Positions 8,700 through 18,369 of a stretch of 64,000 bases of DNA are shown piece after piece. The stretch is taken from the NCBI RefSeq assembly GCF_028681615.1, contig NZ_JAQUHV010000009.1, forward strand, positions 1 to 64,000, given 5' to 3'. Positions within the stretch are counted from its first letter, which is position 1. Every line of letters starts with the position of its first letter. The notes beneath the pieces are model-generated. The model did no database searches, was not told the DNA's origin, and worked only from the letters and a program-made list of their open reading frames with translations. The stretch is from Sulfuricurvum sp. GTDB taxonomy: Bacteria > Campylobacterota > Campylobacteria > Campylobacterales > Sulfurimonadaceae. Made by a program: the position numbers and the translations under genes.

Positions 8700-10052
8700 T
8701 TAGTCTAACAACCATTTCCTGAATGTTTTCCCTTTTATCGGTCGACTGACGAATTTTTGGTAAATATTTTCAGCTTTGTTACGAGGAATCGCAACATAAC
8801 TGAGATGATCAAGTTGATCGATTTTACCAATCTCTTCTTGTGTCAATCCGCATTCATTGATAAGCGCACCGACGATATCACCTGCTCGGAGTTTCTCTTT
8901 TTTTCCGGCATCGATGCAGATCGAACGCATCAAGGTTTTAATAGAAAACTTTTCTTTAATCTCTGGAAGCTCAATAGGGGTCACAGAACGTTTGAGTTCT
9001 ATAAAACGATCATACTGATAATGATTGACAAGCGTAATTGCAATACCGTTTTTTCCGGCACGCCCTGTTCGTCCGATGCGGTGTGTATAGCGCTCATTTT
9101 GAATCGGTACTTCATAGTTGATGATCGCATCGAGTCCCTCGATGTCGATTCCACGTCCCGCAACATCGGTGGCGACCAATATAGGAGCACTCAAATTGCG
9201 GAATTGGATAATCGCTTCGTTACGGTCAAATTGTTCCATATCGCCATGTAAGGTAAGTGCATGGATGCCAATACGGTTTAGATCATCGCATAAGGCGTTT
9301 GCGTCGACTTTCGTGTTGCAAAAGATAATCGTATTTGCAATGTTGTGAAGATGGAGAACTTTGGATATGGCCGGAAGCTTATCGTTGCACAGATAGGCGA
9401 TCTCTTCAATTTTCGGTTGACTGACAGCATGCTCCGTTTTGAGCATTACGGGTTCTTTCATAAACTCCGATGTAATCGTTTGAATCGATTCGGGAAACGT
9501 GGCCGAGAAAAGGAGAGTCTGACGCGTTGAAGGAGTAAATCCCAAAATCGAGGTGATGTCTTCGATAAACCCCATATCGATCATTTGATCGGCTTCATCC
9601 AGTACAACCGTTTGTATTTGAATCGGGTCGAATGCATCCATTTGCAGCAGTTTTAAAACGCGTCCGGGAGTACCGACAATGATATGGGCTCCATGCTTAA
9701 GCGAATGGATCTGCCCGCGCATCGGAACACCGCCGCAGAGGGTAAGAATCTTGATATTGCCGATTTCAGAGGCAAGTGAACGGAGTACTTTTGCAACTTG
9801 TTCTGCAAGTTCGCGGGTAGGGCAGAGGATAAGGGATTGGATACCGAATGATTTAGGATTAATCCGTTCCAAAACCCCTAACCCAAAGGCTAAGGTTTTA
9901 CCGCTTCCGGTCGCTGCCTGTGCAATACAATCTTTTTTGTCCAAAATGACAGGAAGTGAAGAAGATTGAATCGGAGTCATTGCGGTGAATTCAAGGCGTT
10001 TTAATGCCTCTTTGAGAGGTTTACGTAAGGCTAAGGTTTCGAATGAGGACAT
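8700..10052 (-). CDS. dbpA: ATP-dependent RNA helicase DbpA
   Basis: The 450-residue DEAD-box helicase shows the Q motif FTAMTPIQ at residues 22-29, Walker A AATGSGKT at 46-53, PTREL, DEAD, SAT and HRIGRTGRAGK in order. The last 70 residues form the DbpA RNA-binding domain (ICIDAGKKEKLRAGDIVGAL), which in E. coli recognises hairpin 92 of 23S rRNA during 50S ribosome assembly. The gene is alone between the PAS gene and a hairpin that separates it from acnB. Confidence 0.9.
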   Translation of the reverse strand: MSSFETLALRKPLKEALKRLEFTAMTPIQSSSLPVILDKKDCIAQAATGSGKTLAFGLGVLERINPKSFGIQSLILCPTRELAEQVAKVLRSLASEIGNIKILTLCGGVPMRGQIHSLKHGAHIIVGTPGRVLKLLQMDAFDPIQIQTVVLDEADQMIDMGFIEDITSILGFTPSTRQTLLFSATFPESIQTITSEFMKEPVMLKTEHAVSQPKIEEIAYLCNDKLPAISKVLHLHNIANTIIFCNTKVDANALCDDLNRIGIHALTLHGDMEQFDRNEAIIQFRNLSAPILVATDVAGRGIDIEGLDAIINYEVPIQNERYTHRIGRTGRAGKNGIAITLVNHYQYDRFIELKRSVTPIELPEIKEKFSIKTLMRSICIDAGKKEKLRAGDIVGALINECGLTQEEIGKIDQLDHLSYVAIPRNKAENIYQKFVSRPIKGKTFRKWLLD

Positions 10053-10097
10053 TGTGTCGCTTTGTAATGTAGATATGCGATTATAGCACAGATGGGG

Positions 10098-10120
10098 GAC
10101 CCCCCCACTGTAGGGGGGTT
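10098..10120. terminator. Very GC-rich hairpin between acnB and dbpA
   Basis: A run of C and a run of G form a six- to eight-pair stem around ACTGTA. It lies between the end of acnB and the start of dbpA, both leftward. A preceding G5 run can also pair with the same C run, so two alternative structures are possible. There is no T-run, so the termination role is tentative. Confidence 0.5.
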
Positions 10121-10131
10121 AGAGAGGTTGG

Positions 10132-12741
10132 TTATACAGCTTTAATCGTGACGCCGTATTTTTCTTCAGCCACGTTACGTGCTTGAAGTGAATACGAAGC
10201 AATCTCATTAAAGTTGAGATATTTATAGACTTGATCGGCTTTTCCTGCCAATTTCTCAGGTACGATGCTCATATATTCCGCTACGCTCGGGATACGTCCG
10301 AGTTTCGCACATACCGATGCAAGTTCAGCTGATCCTAGGTAAACTTGAGTCCCTTTACCAAGACGGTTGTCGAAGTTACGGGTAGAGGTCGAGAATACGG
10401 TTGAACCCTCACGTGAACTTGCTTGGTTACCCATGCAGAGTGAACATCCAGGAACTTCCGTTTGTGCCGCGATCGCTTTATAAACGTCATAGTACCCTTC
10501 GTTGATGAGTTGTTGCTCATCCATACGGGTCGGTGGTACGATCCAGAATTTTTCGACAGCAATTTTGCCTTCGCCGCGCATTACCTCACCCGCTGCACGG
10601 TAGTGACCGATGTTGGTCATACAACTTCCTAGGAATACTTCATCGATTTTCTCTCCCGCCACTTCACTGAGTAATTTAACATTATCAGGATCGTTCGGAC
10701 AAGCAAGGATCGGCTCAGTTACTTCTGCAAGATCGATTTCGATGATTGCTGCATATTCCGCATCCGCATCCGGTTCCATCAATGACGGAGCGGCAAGCCA
10801 CTCTTTCATTTTATCGGCGCGGCGTTGAAGCGTGCGAGCATCTTCGTAACCGTCTTTAATCATCGCTTCGATCAACGTCACGTTTGATTTTAGGTATTCG
10901 ATAACCGGTTCTTTATTCAAACGAACGGTACATGCCGCTGCTGAACGCTCAGCCGACGCATCGGAAAGCTCGAATGCTTGTTCCACTTTCATGTTCGGAA
11001 GACCTTCGATCTCTAAAACACGTCCGTTGAAAATATTTTTCTTCCCTTTTTTCTCAACCGTGAGCAACCCTTGTTTGATTGCATAATACGGGATAGCGTT
11101 AACGAGGTCACGTAATGTGATACCCGGTTGCATTTCACCTTTAAAGCGGACAAGGACGGATTCCGGCATTTCAAGAGGCATAGAGCCGGTAACCGCTGCA
11201 AACGCAACAAGACCTGAACCTGCAGGGAAACTGACACCGATCGGGAAACGGGTGTGAGAGTCACCGCCGGTTCCTACCGTATCCGGAAGAACCATACGGT
11301 TCAACCATGAGTGAATAACTCCGTCCGCAGGGCGAAGGGCAACACCGCTGCGTGAGCTGATGAATGCAGGCAACGTTGCGTGCAATTTCACGTCTGAGGG
11401 TTTCGGATACGCTGCCGTATGACAGAAAGACTGTAATACGAAATCAGCCGAGAAGCCGAGAGCCGAAAGTTCTTTGATCTCATCGCGCGTCATCGGTCCG
11501 GTAGTATCTTGGCTACCTACGGTGCTTGTCATAGGCTCACAATACATTCCCGGGCGTACACCTTCCATGCCGCATGCTTTCCCTACCATTTTTTGAGCAA
11601 GGGTATATCCTTTACCGGTATCAGCCGGTTGGATAGGGGTAGCGAAAATAGTTGCAGGAGCCATACTGAGCGCAGCACGTGCTTTAGCCGTCAAGCCGCG
11701 ACCGATAATCAATGGGATACGCCCGCCAGCACGTACTTCATCTTCGATCGTATTTGGACGAAGGCTGAATGTCGCGATTTGGACACCGTTTTTAGAAATG
11801 GTTCCCGCTTTGGTATCGATATCCAATACATCGCCTGTTTCCATTTGGCTTACATCGGCTTCGATCGGAAGTGCACCGGAATCTTCACATGTCGCGAAGA
11901 AGATCGGAGCGATGATACTTCCGATGACGACACCGCCGGTACGTTTGTTCGGGATACCGGGAATATCGTCACCCATGTGCCATTGAACGGAGTTCGCTGC
12001 GGATTTACGGCTTGAACCCGTTCCTACGACGTCACCGACATACGCGATTTGCATCCCTTTTTCTTTAAGTTCAGCAATTTTTGCGATACCTTCCGGCATT
12101 TTTGCGCTCAACATGGTTGTCGCGTGAAGAGGAATATCCGAACGGGTAAATGCCGCACTCGCAGGAGAAAGGTCATCGGTATTGGTTTCACCCGGGAATT
12201 TGAACACGACTACGCTGAATTTTTCAACAAGAGGTTTTCTAGCGGTAAACCATTCTGCATCTGCCCATGATTGAAGTACTTCTTTTGCGTATTTATTGGT
12301 TTTTGAAAGATCAACGATATCATTGAATGCATCGTATACTAAAAGAGTATGTTTCAGTTCATGTGCCGCTTCGTTTGCGATTGCTTCGTTGCTAAGTGCA
12401 TCGATAAGTGGTTTAACGTTGTAGCCTCCAACCATTTTACCGAGGATTTTGATCGCCGCTTTTTTGTGATCATCGCTGTTAATATCGCTGTTGTCCGCTA
12501 AGAAAGCTTTTACTTCACCTTGAACGACTTGGTGTAAAAATGCAGCCTTAACATGTGCGCCGTCGTCAACACCCGGATTGACACGTTCTGCCAACATAGT
12601 GACCAACTCATCATTTTTAGAACTTTCGCTTGTAATGAGTGCTACCAATTCAGTAACTTGCTCTTTTGTAAGTGGGAATGGAGGGATCCCTTGAGCTGCG
12701 CGTTCCGCTACGTGTGCTTTATATTCGTCCATAAAAGCCAT
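10132..12741 (-). CDS. acnB: Aconitate hydratase B
   Basis: The 869-residue enzyme isomerises citrate to isocitrate in the (reductive) TCA cycle. It has the AcnB domain order: N-terminal HEAT-like domain, swivel domain early in the chain ([13 protein letters not shown]) and the catalytic domains with the 4Fe-4S cysteines in [10 protein letters not shown] and PGCSLCMGN. AcnB is the usual aconitase of Campylobacterota, many of which fix CO2 by the reverse TCA cycle. The roughly 230-base gap upstream, towards ftsK, is A+T-rich and should hold its promoter. Confidence 0.96.
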   Translation of the reverse strand: MAFMDEYKAHVAERAAQGIPPFPLTKEQVTELVALITSESSKNDELVTMLAERVNPGVDDGAHVKAAFLHQVVQGEVKAFLADNSDINSDDHKKAAIKILGKMVGGYNVKPLIDALSNEAIANEAAHELKHTLLVYDAFNDIVDLSKTNKYAKEVLQSWADAEWFTARKPLVEKFSVVVFKFPGETNTDDLSPASAAFTRSDIPLHATTMLSAKMPEGIAKIAELKEKGMQIAYVGDVVGTGSSRKSAANSVQWHMGDDIPGIPNKRTGGVVIGSIIAPIFFATCEDSGALPIEADVSQMETGDVLDIDTKAGTISKNGVQIATFSLRPNTIEDEVRAGGRIPLIIGRGLTAKARAALSMAPATIFATPIQPADTGKGYTLAQKMVGKACGMEGVRPGMYCEPMTSTVGSQDTTGPMTRDEIKELSALGFSADFVLQSFCHTAAYPKPSDVKLHATLPAFISSRSGVALRPADGVIHSWLNRMVLPDTVGTGGDSHTRFPIGVSFPAGSGLVAFAAVTGSMPLEMPESVLVRFKGEMQPGITLRDLVNAIPYYAIKQGLLTVEKKGKKNIFNGRVLEIEGLPNMKVEQAFELSDASAERSAAACTVRLNKEPVIEYLKSNVTLIEAMIKDGYEDARTLQRRADKMKEWLAAPSLMEPDADAEYAAIIEIDLAEVTEPILACPNDPDNVKLLSEVAGEKIDEVFLGSCMTNIGHYRAAGEVMRGEGKIAVEKFWIVPPTRMDEQQLINEGYYDVYKAIAAQTEVPGCSLCMGNQASSREGSTVFSTSTRNFDNRLGKGTQVYLGSAELASVCAKLGRIPSVAEYMSIVPEKLAGKADQVYKYLNFNEIASYSLQARNVAEEKYGVTIKAV

Positions 12742-12951
12742 AGTGACTCCTGTGCCAGTTAATTTTGAATGATTATATCAGAAGAAAAAAACACTTTCGA
12801 ACAAATGTTACACAATTACACATTTGTTTTTAATAAAAGAGTGCATAATGTGTATTATAGTAACAATATTAATTCTAAATGCAAAAACATAAGAGATTAG
12901 CTAACATAAAAAAGAGGTAGAAAAGTTACAAATAAGAAAGAAAGGGGAGTG

Positions 12952-12968
12952 GTTCTCCAAAGGGGAGA
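12952..12968. terminator. Small hairpin after ftsK
   Basis: TTCTCC and GGAGAA form a six-pair stem immediately after the ftsK stop on the leftward strand, followed by a pyrimidine-rich tract. A weak terminator is likely. Confidence 0.4.
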
Positions 12969-12969
12969 A

Positions 12970-15210
12970 TCAAAAAGGGTCGTTGGCGATGATATCGCGA
13001 TTACCTTTGGCATTCGGAGCGGAGAGGATACCGTTGTTTTCAAGCTGTTCAATAAGGGTTGCTGAACGGTTATATCCGATTTGCAATCGACGTTGAAGGT
13101 AACTGATCGATGTTTTTTGCTCACTCAGGACAATATTTTTAGCTTCTTCATAAAGCTCATCGAGGGGTTTATTATCCGTTGTATCATTGTTGATTTTCGC
13201 CACACTGCCGTTATCCGCCAAATACCGGCGATCATAATCGGGCTCACGCTGTGCTTTGAGGAAATCGACTACTTTTTCAATTTCATTCTCTGTACTCCAC
13301 GGAGCATGCAGCCTGACAAGCCCGCTCATACCCGGAGGGGTAAAGAGCATATCCCCGCGTCCGAGAAGCGATTCCGCACCCATCCCGTCCAAAATGATTT
13401 TACTGTCGATTTTTTGTCCTACTTTATAACTGATGCGCGACGGGAGGTTGGCTTTGATAAGGCCGGTTACGACATCGACACTCGGACGCTGTGTCGCTAC
13501 GATGAGATGGATACCGCTGGCACGCGCCATTTGCGCGAGCCGTGCGATCGAGTATTCGACATCTTTACCGCTGGTCATCATCAAATCGGCAAGTTCGTCG
13601 ATAATGACGACGATATACGGTAATGGATCCCGTTTTTCGGCTTTTGCTTTGTCATTGTAGTTTTCGATGTTTTTAGTGCGGGTATCGCTCATCAAATGAT
13701 ATCGTCGCTCCATCTCATAGACCATGTTGTTGAGCGCTGAGATCGCCTCTTTCGGTTTTGTAATGACCGGAGTGAGTAAGTGCGGGATATCATTGTAAAT
13801 AGAAAATTCCAACATTTTCGGATCGATCATCAGAAGTTTGAGCTGATCCGGAGAATTTTTATAAAGAAGGCTTAGAATCATCGAATTAATCCCGACACTT
13901 TTACCGCTCCCGGTCGTCCCTGCGATAAGAAGATGGGGGAGTTTTTTAAGATCCGTAATAAACGGCTTACCGACAATGTCTTTCCCTAAGATCAGAGTGA
14001 GGGGAGAAGCCGCCTCTTGGAAAAGTTTGCTTTCCAACATTTCACGCAAATAGATGGTTTCGACCGATTTGTTCGGGATTTCAATACCGACAACGTCTTT
14101 GCCCGGGATCGGAGCTTGGATACGGATGGTCTGAGCACGCAGTGCCATCGCGAGATCATCTTGGAGCCCTAAGATTTTGGAGACTTTGATGTTTGCGGCA
14201 GGTTTAAACTCAAACGTCGAAACAACAGGCCCGGCATAAGTGCGTACGACGTCTCCGTCGATATTAAAATGTCTTAGTTTGTCTATAAGATCTTTAATCT
14301 TGTCATCAAGCTCGGCTTCATCGACCAAAGTCTGTTTTTTAGGGGGATTTTGGAAAAAATCAGTTGGCGGGAGTTTAAAGTTTTTAGGTTTTTCACTTAC
14401 CCCTTTATCGATTTGTTCCAGCAGCATTTTATTCTCTTCGAGCTCATCGATGACGAGGGCATGCTGTTTGCTCTCTTTGACTTTTTTAGCCATACTGAGA
14501 ATGGTAGACTCTTTCGGAAGCTCTTCTACGGTTTTCGGCGCTTCGGAGACGGGAGAAGAAGATTCTGAAGGCTGTATAGGTTCTGTATGGGAAACACTTT
14601 CTTCTATTTTGGAAGATGCGTTATCGAAAAGAGAATACGGTTCTTCGAATTCATCATCGAGTGCAGAAAGAGGTGTTTCGATAATAGGTTCAGATTTTAG
14701 TGGTGAGGGAGGCGTAGTTGTTTTCGTTTGAGGCTGTTTAGGAGTTCTAAGCGGTTTATCCATGTATTCTTTAAGGGGTTGTGCCAGTTCTGAGAGGCTT
14801 TGTTCCATGACCAATACGACGGAAACGGCCACCATCATTAACCACAAAATCCATAGTCCGAATGTTCCGATGTAAACCGATAAGAAATCAACCATACTTC
14901 CGATGAATATGCCGCGATACATCCCCTCGACCACCATTGCCTGAAAAAATAGCATAGCAATAAATAAAAGGATAAAAATGCCCGCCATTTCAAGACGTCG
15001 ATAGAGCTCTCCGTCGTATTTATACGAGTAAAACAGCGGTATCATTAAGAGTAATAAATAGACATAAGCGACATAGCCGAAAATCCAAACATTGGCTTGG
15101 GCAAACATTGCCCCGTACGCACCAATAATGGATGCATCGCCGATGATGGTTGCAATGCCTAAATAAAATAAAATGCCGAAACCGGCTATAAACAGTGTAT
15201 CGCGTAAAAT
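12970..15210 (-). CDS. ftsK: DNA translocase FtsK
   Basis: FtsK anchors at the septum and pumps chromosome termini, activating Xer recombination. The membrane part has four or five segments, followed by a Pro/Glu/Ser-rich linker. The motor domain has Walker A GTTGSGKS and Walker B IDELADLMM, and a winged-helix gamma domain (GYNRSATLIEQLE) binds KOPS-type sequences. The first ATG in frame (15108) leaves out about 34 codons that encode another convincing hydrophobic segment (DTLFIAGFGILFYLG). Upstream of that, before a TGA at 15226-15228, only ATT (15208-15210) or CTG (15193-15195) could start. ATT lies six bases after AAGGA and is preferred here, giving 746 residues. Confidence 0.9.
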   Translation of the reverse strand: MLRDTLFIAGFGILFYLGIATIIGDASIIGAYGAMFAQANVWIFGYVAYVYLLLLMIPLFYSYKYDGELYRRLEMAGIFILLFIAMLFFQAMVVEGMYRGIFIGSMVDFLSVYIGTFGLWILWLMMVAVSVVLVMEQSLSELAQPLKEYMDKPLRTPKQPQTKTTTPPSPLKSEPIIETPLSALDDEFEEPYSLFDNASSKIEESVSHTEPIQPSESSSPVSEAPKTVEELPKESTILSMAKKVKESKQHALVIDELEENKMLLEQIDKGVSEKPKNFKLPPTDFFQNPPKKQTLVDEAELDDKIKDLIDKLRHFNIDGDVVRTYAGPVVSTFEFKPAANIKVSKILGLQDDLAMALRAQTIRIQAPIPGKDVVGIEIPNKSVETIYLREMLESKLFQEAASPLTLILGKDIVGKPFITDLKKLPHLLIAGTTGSGKSVGINSMILSLLYKNSPDQLKLLMIDPKMLEFSIYNDIPHLLTPVITKPKEAISALNNMVYEMERRYHLMSDTRTKNIENYNDKAKAEKRDPLPYIVVIIDELADLMMTSGKDVEYSIARLAQMARASGIHLIVATQRPSVDVVTGLIKANLPSRISYKVGQKIDSKIILDGMGAESLLGRGDMLFTPPGMSGLVRLHAPWSTENEIEKVVDFLKAQREPDYDRRYLADNGSVAKINNDTTDNKPLDELYEEAKNIVLSEQKTSISYLQRRLQIGYNRSATLIEQLENNGILSAPNAKGNRDIIANDPF

Positions 15211-15252
15211 AGGAGATCCTTGAAATCAGGTTGAAAGTGGTTTTATTATAGC

Positions 15253-15279
15253 AAAAAAGGGGACAGAAAGCCCTTTTAT
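15253..15279 (-). terminator. flgL terminator
   Basis: On the leftward strand AAAAGGG and CCCCTTTT form a stem just after the flgL stop, ending in a T6 run. This is a standard intrinsic terminator. Confidence 0.75.
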
Positions 15280-15288
15280 TGCAGATTG

Positions 15289-17391
15289 CTATAAATAGTT
15301 AACGAGTGAAAGTTTGGACACTTTTGAGATATTTGATAATAATGCCTGATAATTAAGACTCAATTGCTGCATTTTGAGTGTCGCTTCTGCGATATCCGTA
15401 TCAATAACATCGGATTGCAATGTTTTTGTACTGATGATCAGCATATCCGTCCGATCGGAAGATGCCTGCAATACTTGCGAATACGAACCTGCTTCAGTTT
15501 GGAGTCGGCTGACATGGTCGCTTAGATCATCCAGCATCTGTATTGAATTTTGAACACCGATATCTCTTTGACCGGTTGTAGTTGTGCCGTCCGCTCGTTT
15601 TTTACCGGCTTCAACGGATTGTATCATCTCCTCAATTTGGGCAAAAAAATCTGTTTTTGCATCACGGACTTGCAATGCGCTATTGTCATTAAAAGACAAT
15701 GCACTACCGGATGATATTGTACCTGTCAGAAGAGGATAGGTATTCGATGTTGAATCATACAGGGCTATTGAAGCTTTCGTGGTAGGATTAGTTTTGTCTT
15801 CAATTTTGATTCGACCTGCATAATCTAGTGTTGTAGATGATAATACATTTGATGCTGTAATTGCTGTATCATAAGCTGTTGCTGTATTAGCAGTCGGTAA
15901 TGTTCCAGATGTCGCAATGTTAATAACATCCATCATTTGTTGATAAGTCATTTGATCTGCATCAACTGCACTTCGAGGAGCTGTTGCCGTAAAAATGTTA
16001 AAGTTTGTTACACCACCATCAAGTGAAAATGTTGAACCGGCTGATGATAAATTGATTTGTGCGGTGAAAGCAGCTCCAGTTACATTCTTACCTTGAATGA
16101 CGAACTGTTTCCCATCTAAAGTTGTTTCTCCGCTTACTTCTATCAATTTAGTAGAACTGGTTGCAAACGAATTATCAGCATTTACGATTTGAGAAACATT
16201 TGATGTCAGGATTGCCCCGTCTTGCGTAAAGTTCGTTCGATCGTAATTGATCCCTTCTATGGTATTAGGTGTACCGGTAGGGGTTGTGAAACCGCTTTTT
16301 GTAAATTCTTTGATGTACAGACCCGGTGTCGTAATTGCTGCCGTTTCGAAATCGGTTGTGCCCGATTGAAGATTATCGATGTTGGTCACATCGGCTGCCG
16401 CTCCGCCGCTAAAATCCACCGCACCGACCAGATGAAAATCGAGTTTGCTCGATCCTGCTGATTTATCGGAAACTTCTATTTGGCCGTTGGCATTAATCGT
16501 TACATTGACTTGGTTCTCGGTCGGATTTGTTTGATTCGGGTCATACGCGAGGGCGATTTTGTGGGTCAAATCATCCATTGTGTCGGTCATATTCATCTGG
16601 ATTTTTGATTTAAACGTACTTCCGTCAGTGCGCGTTCCCTGAAGATAAAAATAACTTGGGTGGGCAGCGTCATTGGTCGTAATGCTGTCCGTATCCCCCA
16701 TGAGATCACGTATCGTGCTTGATCCGCTAATATAAGTTTCGGTGGAAGCGCTGCGAGATATTGCCGGATCTTTCATGATATCCGGGTACAGATCCGTTAA
16801 ACTCATTTGGCGGACATTGGAAGTCACCATACGGCTGATTCTATTTTCACTTCCTAAAAAGAGTTGTGAACCGCTGATATTGTATTTTTGTTTTACCCCT
16901 GACCCTAAAAAAGCTTCAAGATTTTGATCATTCCCCTGATACATACCGTTTGCATCGATAGGCTTGACAGAGGTAGCCGTGCCGGAAAAGAGGTATTGTC
17001 CTCCTATCGACGTATTTGCCAAGGTTAATAGATGATTTTGAAGCCCGCGAAGCTCTTTTGCGATCGCTTGGGTACTGGTATCGGAATTTGTGTCATTTGC
17101 GGCATTGATCATTTTAACTTTCATGGATTCGATCGTTTTTACGATTTCTCCGATCGTCGTGTCCGTTTGGGTCGAAATTTTATAGGCGCTTTGGGCACTC
17201 GTTTTGACTTGAGTCAGAGTTGTGATCTCGTTGTCCAAACGGAGTGTATCAATCGCTACTCCCGGATTTTCATACGAATATTGTATTTTCATACCGGAAG
17301 AAATTTGTTTATTGACATCAAACAATTGTTGGTTAAGTTTATTATTTTCGCCGTATATATTATTGTAATATGATCCCGCTGTGATTCTCAC
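15289..17391 (-). CDS. flgL: Flagellar hook-filament junction protein FlgL
   Basis: The 700-residue protein has the conserved flagellin-like N-terminus (MRITAGSYYNN, then QISSGMKIQYSYENP and RLDNEITTLTQ) and the C-terminal helix pair (DTDIAEATLKMQQLSLNYQALL). A long Thr/Ser/Asn-rich, variable middle lies between them. FlgL (HAP3) joins hook to filament. Its length matches the large FlgL of Campylobacterota rather than the 317 residues of E. coli. The start is GTG with AAAGGA six bases ahead. A sigma-54 promoter lies about 35-50 bases upstream. Confidence 0.88.
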   Translation of the reverse strand: MRITAGSYYNNIYGENNKLNQQLFDVNKQISSGMKIQYSYENPGVAIDTLRLDNEITTLTQVKTSAQSAYKISTQTDTTIGEIVKTIESMKVKMINAANDTNSDTSTQAIAKELRGLQNHLLTLANTSIGGQYLFSGTATSVKPIDANGMYQGNDQNLEAFLGSGVKQKYNISGSQLFLGSENRISRMVTSNVRQMSLTDLYPDIMKDPAISRSASTETYISGSSTIRDLMGDTDSITTNDAAHPSYFYLQGTRTDGSTFKSKIQMNMTDTMDDLTHKIALAYDPNQTNPTENQVNVTINANGQIEVSDKSAGSSKLDFHLVGAVDFSGGAAADVTNIDNLQSGTTDFETAAITTPGLYIKEFTKSGFTTPTGTPNTIEGINYDRTNFTQDGAILTSNVSQIVNADNSFATSSTKLIEVSGETTLDGKQFVIQGKNVTGAAFTAQINLSSAGSTFSLDGGVTNFNIFTATAPRSAVDADQMTYQQMMDVINIATSGTLPTANTATAYDTAITASNVLSSTTLDYAGRIKIEDKTNPTTKASIALYDSTSNTYPLLTGTISSGSALSFNDNSALQVRDAKTDFFAQIEEMIQSVEAGKKRADGTTTTGQRDIGVQNSIQMLDDLSDHVSRLQTEAGSYSQVLQASSDRTDMLIISTKTLQSDVIDTDIAEATLKMQQLSLNYQALLSNISKVSKLSLVNYL

Positions 17392-17424
17392 GTCAAATCC
17401 TTTTGTGCAAGCTTAAGCATTGTT

Positions 17425-17441
17425 AAGCAATAAAAGTTCCA
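17425..17441 (-). promoter_or_regulatory. Sigma-54 promoter of flgL
   Basis: The leftward strand reads TGGAACTTTTATTGCTT, matching TGGCAC-N5-TTGCW with GG and GC exactly ten bases apart. In Campylobacterota, hook-stage flagellar genes are transcribed with RpoN and FlgR, so the match is biologically expected. Confidence 0.75.
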
Positions 17442-17539
17442 TACTCTATTATCGGCAAAAAGTTACAAATGATTAGTAAAAGTACTTTTACGTATCTTTA
17501 AGCAAACGGTGCCTATAATTCCGTCCTCTTCAAACAAAT

Positions 17540-17623
17540 GCCAGTGTGGTGAAATGGTAGACACGCCGGATTCAAAATCCGGTGGCGCGAGTCGTGGCGG
17601 TTCGAGTCCGCCCACTGGTACCA
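17540..17623 (+). tRNA. tRNA-Leu (anticodon CAA)
   Basis: An 84-base class II tRNA. The acceptor stem GCCAGTG pairs with CACTGGT. The D-loop contains GGTAGAC, the anticodon loop is TTCAAAA (anticodon CAA), there is a long variable arm, the T-arm is GGTTCGAGTCC, and CCA is encoded. The 3' end directly borders the genomic island, so it is the likely attachment site. Confidence 0.95.
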
Positions 17624-17747
17624 CCCCCTTATTCGAATCAGTCCAAAATCATCCAAAAAATCCTATACAAACCCCTTATTTAGCCACTTTTCCTATTTTT
17701 CTAGTCCAAAACGCTCCGAGCCAATCCATCTATATCCGAAAGCCTAA

Positions 17748-17838
17748 TGTACTTTTTAATGTACTTTACAATCAAAGTACATTGTGCTAATCTACTGTTA
17801 ATATGTTTCAAATTAAGTACATTTAGCAGAGGTACATT
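17748..17838. promoter_or_regulatory. Repeated AATGTACT/AGTACATT operator sites upstream of the integrase
   Basis: Between the tRNA and the integrase start are at least five copies of the half-site: AATGTACTTT twice in tandem, AAAGTACATT, AAGTACATTT and GGTACATT, the last abutting the ATG. Direct and inverted copies suggest binding by a regulator or by the integrase itself. The rest of 17624-17747 shows no gene. Confidence 0.6.
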
Positions 17839-17901
17839 ATGGCAAATAAGAAAGTAGCACCGCTTACCTGTACAACCGTTTTTAAAATGATAGTAATTTG
17901 A
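17839..17901 (+). pseudogene. 5' fragment of the island integrase, cut by the prophage
   Basis: ATG plus nine codons (MANKKVAPLT) match the usual start of P4-type integrases. The frame then enters prophage DNA at 17869 and stops after ten foreign codons. Joining codon 10 (ACC) to GAT at 51762 restores KVAPLTDTEIKKLKP, the expected N-terminal arm-binding sequence. Confidence 0.88.
17864..17868. repeat. Target-site duplication TTACC, left copy
   Basis: TTACC immediately before the prophage TGTACA end. The second copy is at 51757-51761. A 5-bp duplication is the hallmark of Mu-type transposition. Confidence 0.85.
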
Positions 17902-17970
17902 ATTTAAAATGATAGTAACGTACCTTTTTTAAGCTAAATGTGAACAAATCACTATCATTTCAAATTCAAA
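17881..17970. repeat. Terminal repeats near the prophage late end
   Basis: TTTAAAATGATAGTAA occurs twice, at 17881-17896 and 17903-17918 (22 bp apart). An inverted copy, ACTATCATTTCAAATTCAAA, lies at 17951-17970. Sites of this kind within 100 bp of a Mu-type end are probably transposase-binding sites; that role is inferred. Confidence 0.6.
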
Positions 17971-18012
17971 AATAAAACTATACAGACTGATAATTTGGGT
18001 AGGTAATAGGTG

Positions 18013-18018
18013 TATAAT
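18013..18018 (+). promoter_or_regulatory. Probable -10 box of the 74-residue gene
   Basis: TATAAT in GTGTATAATTAC, 25 bases before the ATG at 18043, with AGGAGG between. It suggests this prophage gene is transcribed on its own in the lysogen. Confidence 0.5.
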
Positions 18019-18042
18019 TACTCATAAAGTAGGAGGTATAGA

Positions 18043-18267
18043 ATGTTTTATCAGGAAAATATAACAGATGAAAATAGACAAAACATGCTTAAAATGCTTG
18101 GATGTAAAACTACAAAAGAGGCCATGTCGCTTCTTAATGCTCATCCAAGTGAGCAAACAAAATATGAGTTTTATATAGAAAATACAGAACTCTTAAGAAA
18201 GATGGGATTGCATTATGTAATAAGTGATAAACTTGAACACCAATTACAGAAAATGCAAACAACTTAA
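18043..18267 (+). CDS. Small hypothetical protein at the prophage late end
   Basis: The 74-residue acidic, helical protein is not recognised. It is preceded by a strong AGGAGG and a TATAAT box, and is transcribed towards, and convergent with, the leftward late operon. A separately promoted gene outside the lytic operons at the end of a Mu-like phage is typical of lysogenic-conversion (moron) genes, so expression in the lysogen is plausible. No motif supports a specific function. Confidence 0.6.
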   Translation: MFYQENITDENRQNMLKMLGCKTTKEAMSLLNAHPSEQTKYEFYIENTELLRKMGLHYVISDKLEHQLQKMQTT

Positions 18268-18310
18268 ATTCAAATCTAAATAACTGCAATATTCATCAGT
18301 TACAATCAAT

Positions 18311-18331
18311 AACTTGCATTTTAAATTCAAA
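18311..18331 (-). repeat. Inverted copy of a 21-bp repeat also found at 42235
   Basis: The complement of these 21 bases is identical to 42235-42255 ahead of the RecA-like ATPase gene. The core TTTGAATTTAAAAT also occurs near 17897 and at 51361. Confidence 0.7.
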
Positions 18332-18338
18332 TCATAAA

Positions 18339-18369
18339 AACTATTAGGAGGCATCGCCTCCTAATAGTT
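18339..18369 (-). terminator. Terminator of the leftward late operon
   Basis: AACTATTAGGAGGC and its exact complement form a 14-pair stem with a three-base loop. The stem overlaps the dam stop and is followed on the leftward strand by T5. It is a strong intrinsic terminator. Confidence 0.85.

Noticed and set aside
11509-12015. Long frame opposite acnB
   Set aside because: Antisense shadow of a highly conserved enzyme; its composition (many Cys, His, Arg) is not that of a protein from this genome.
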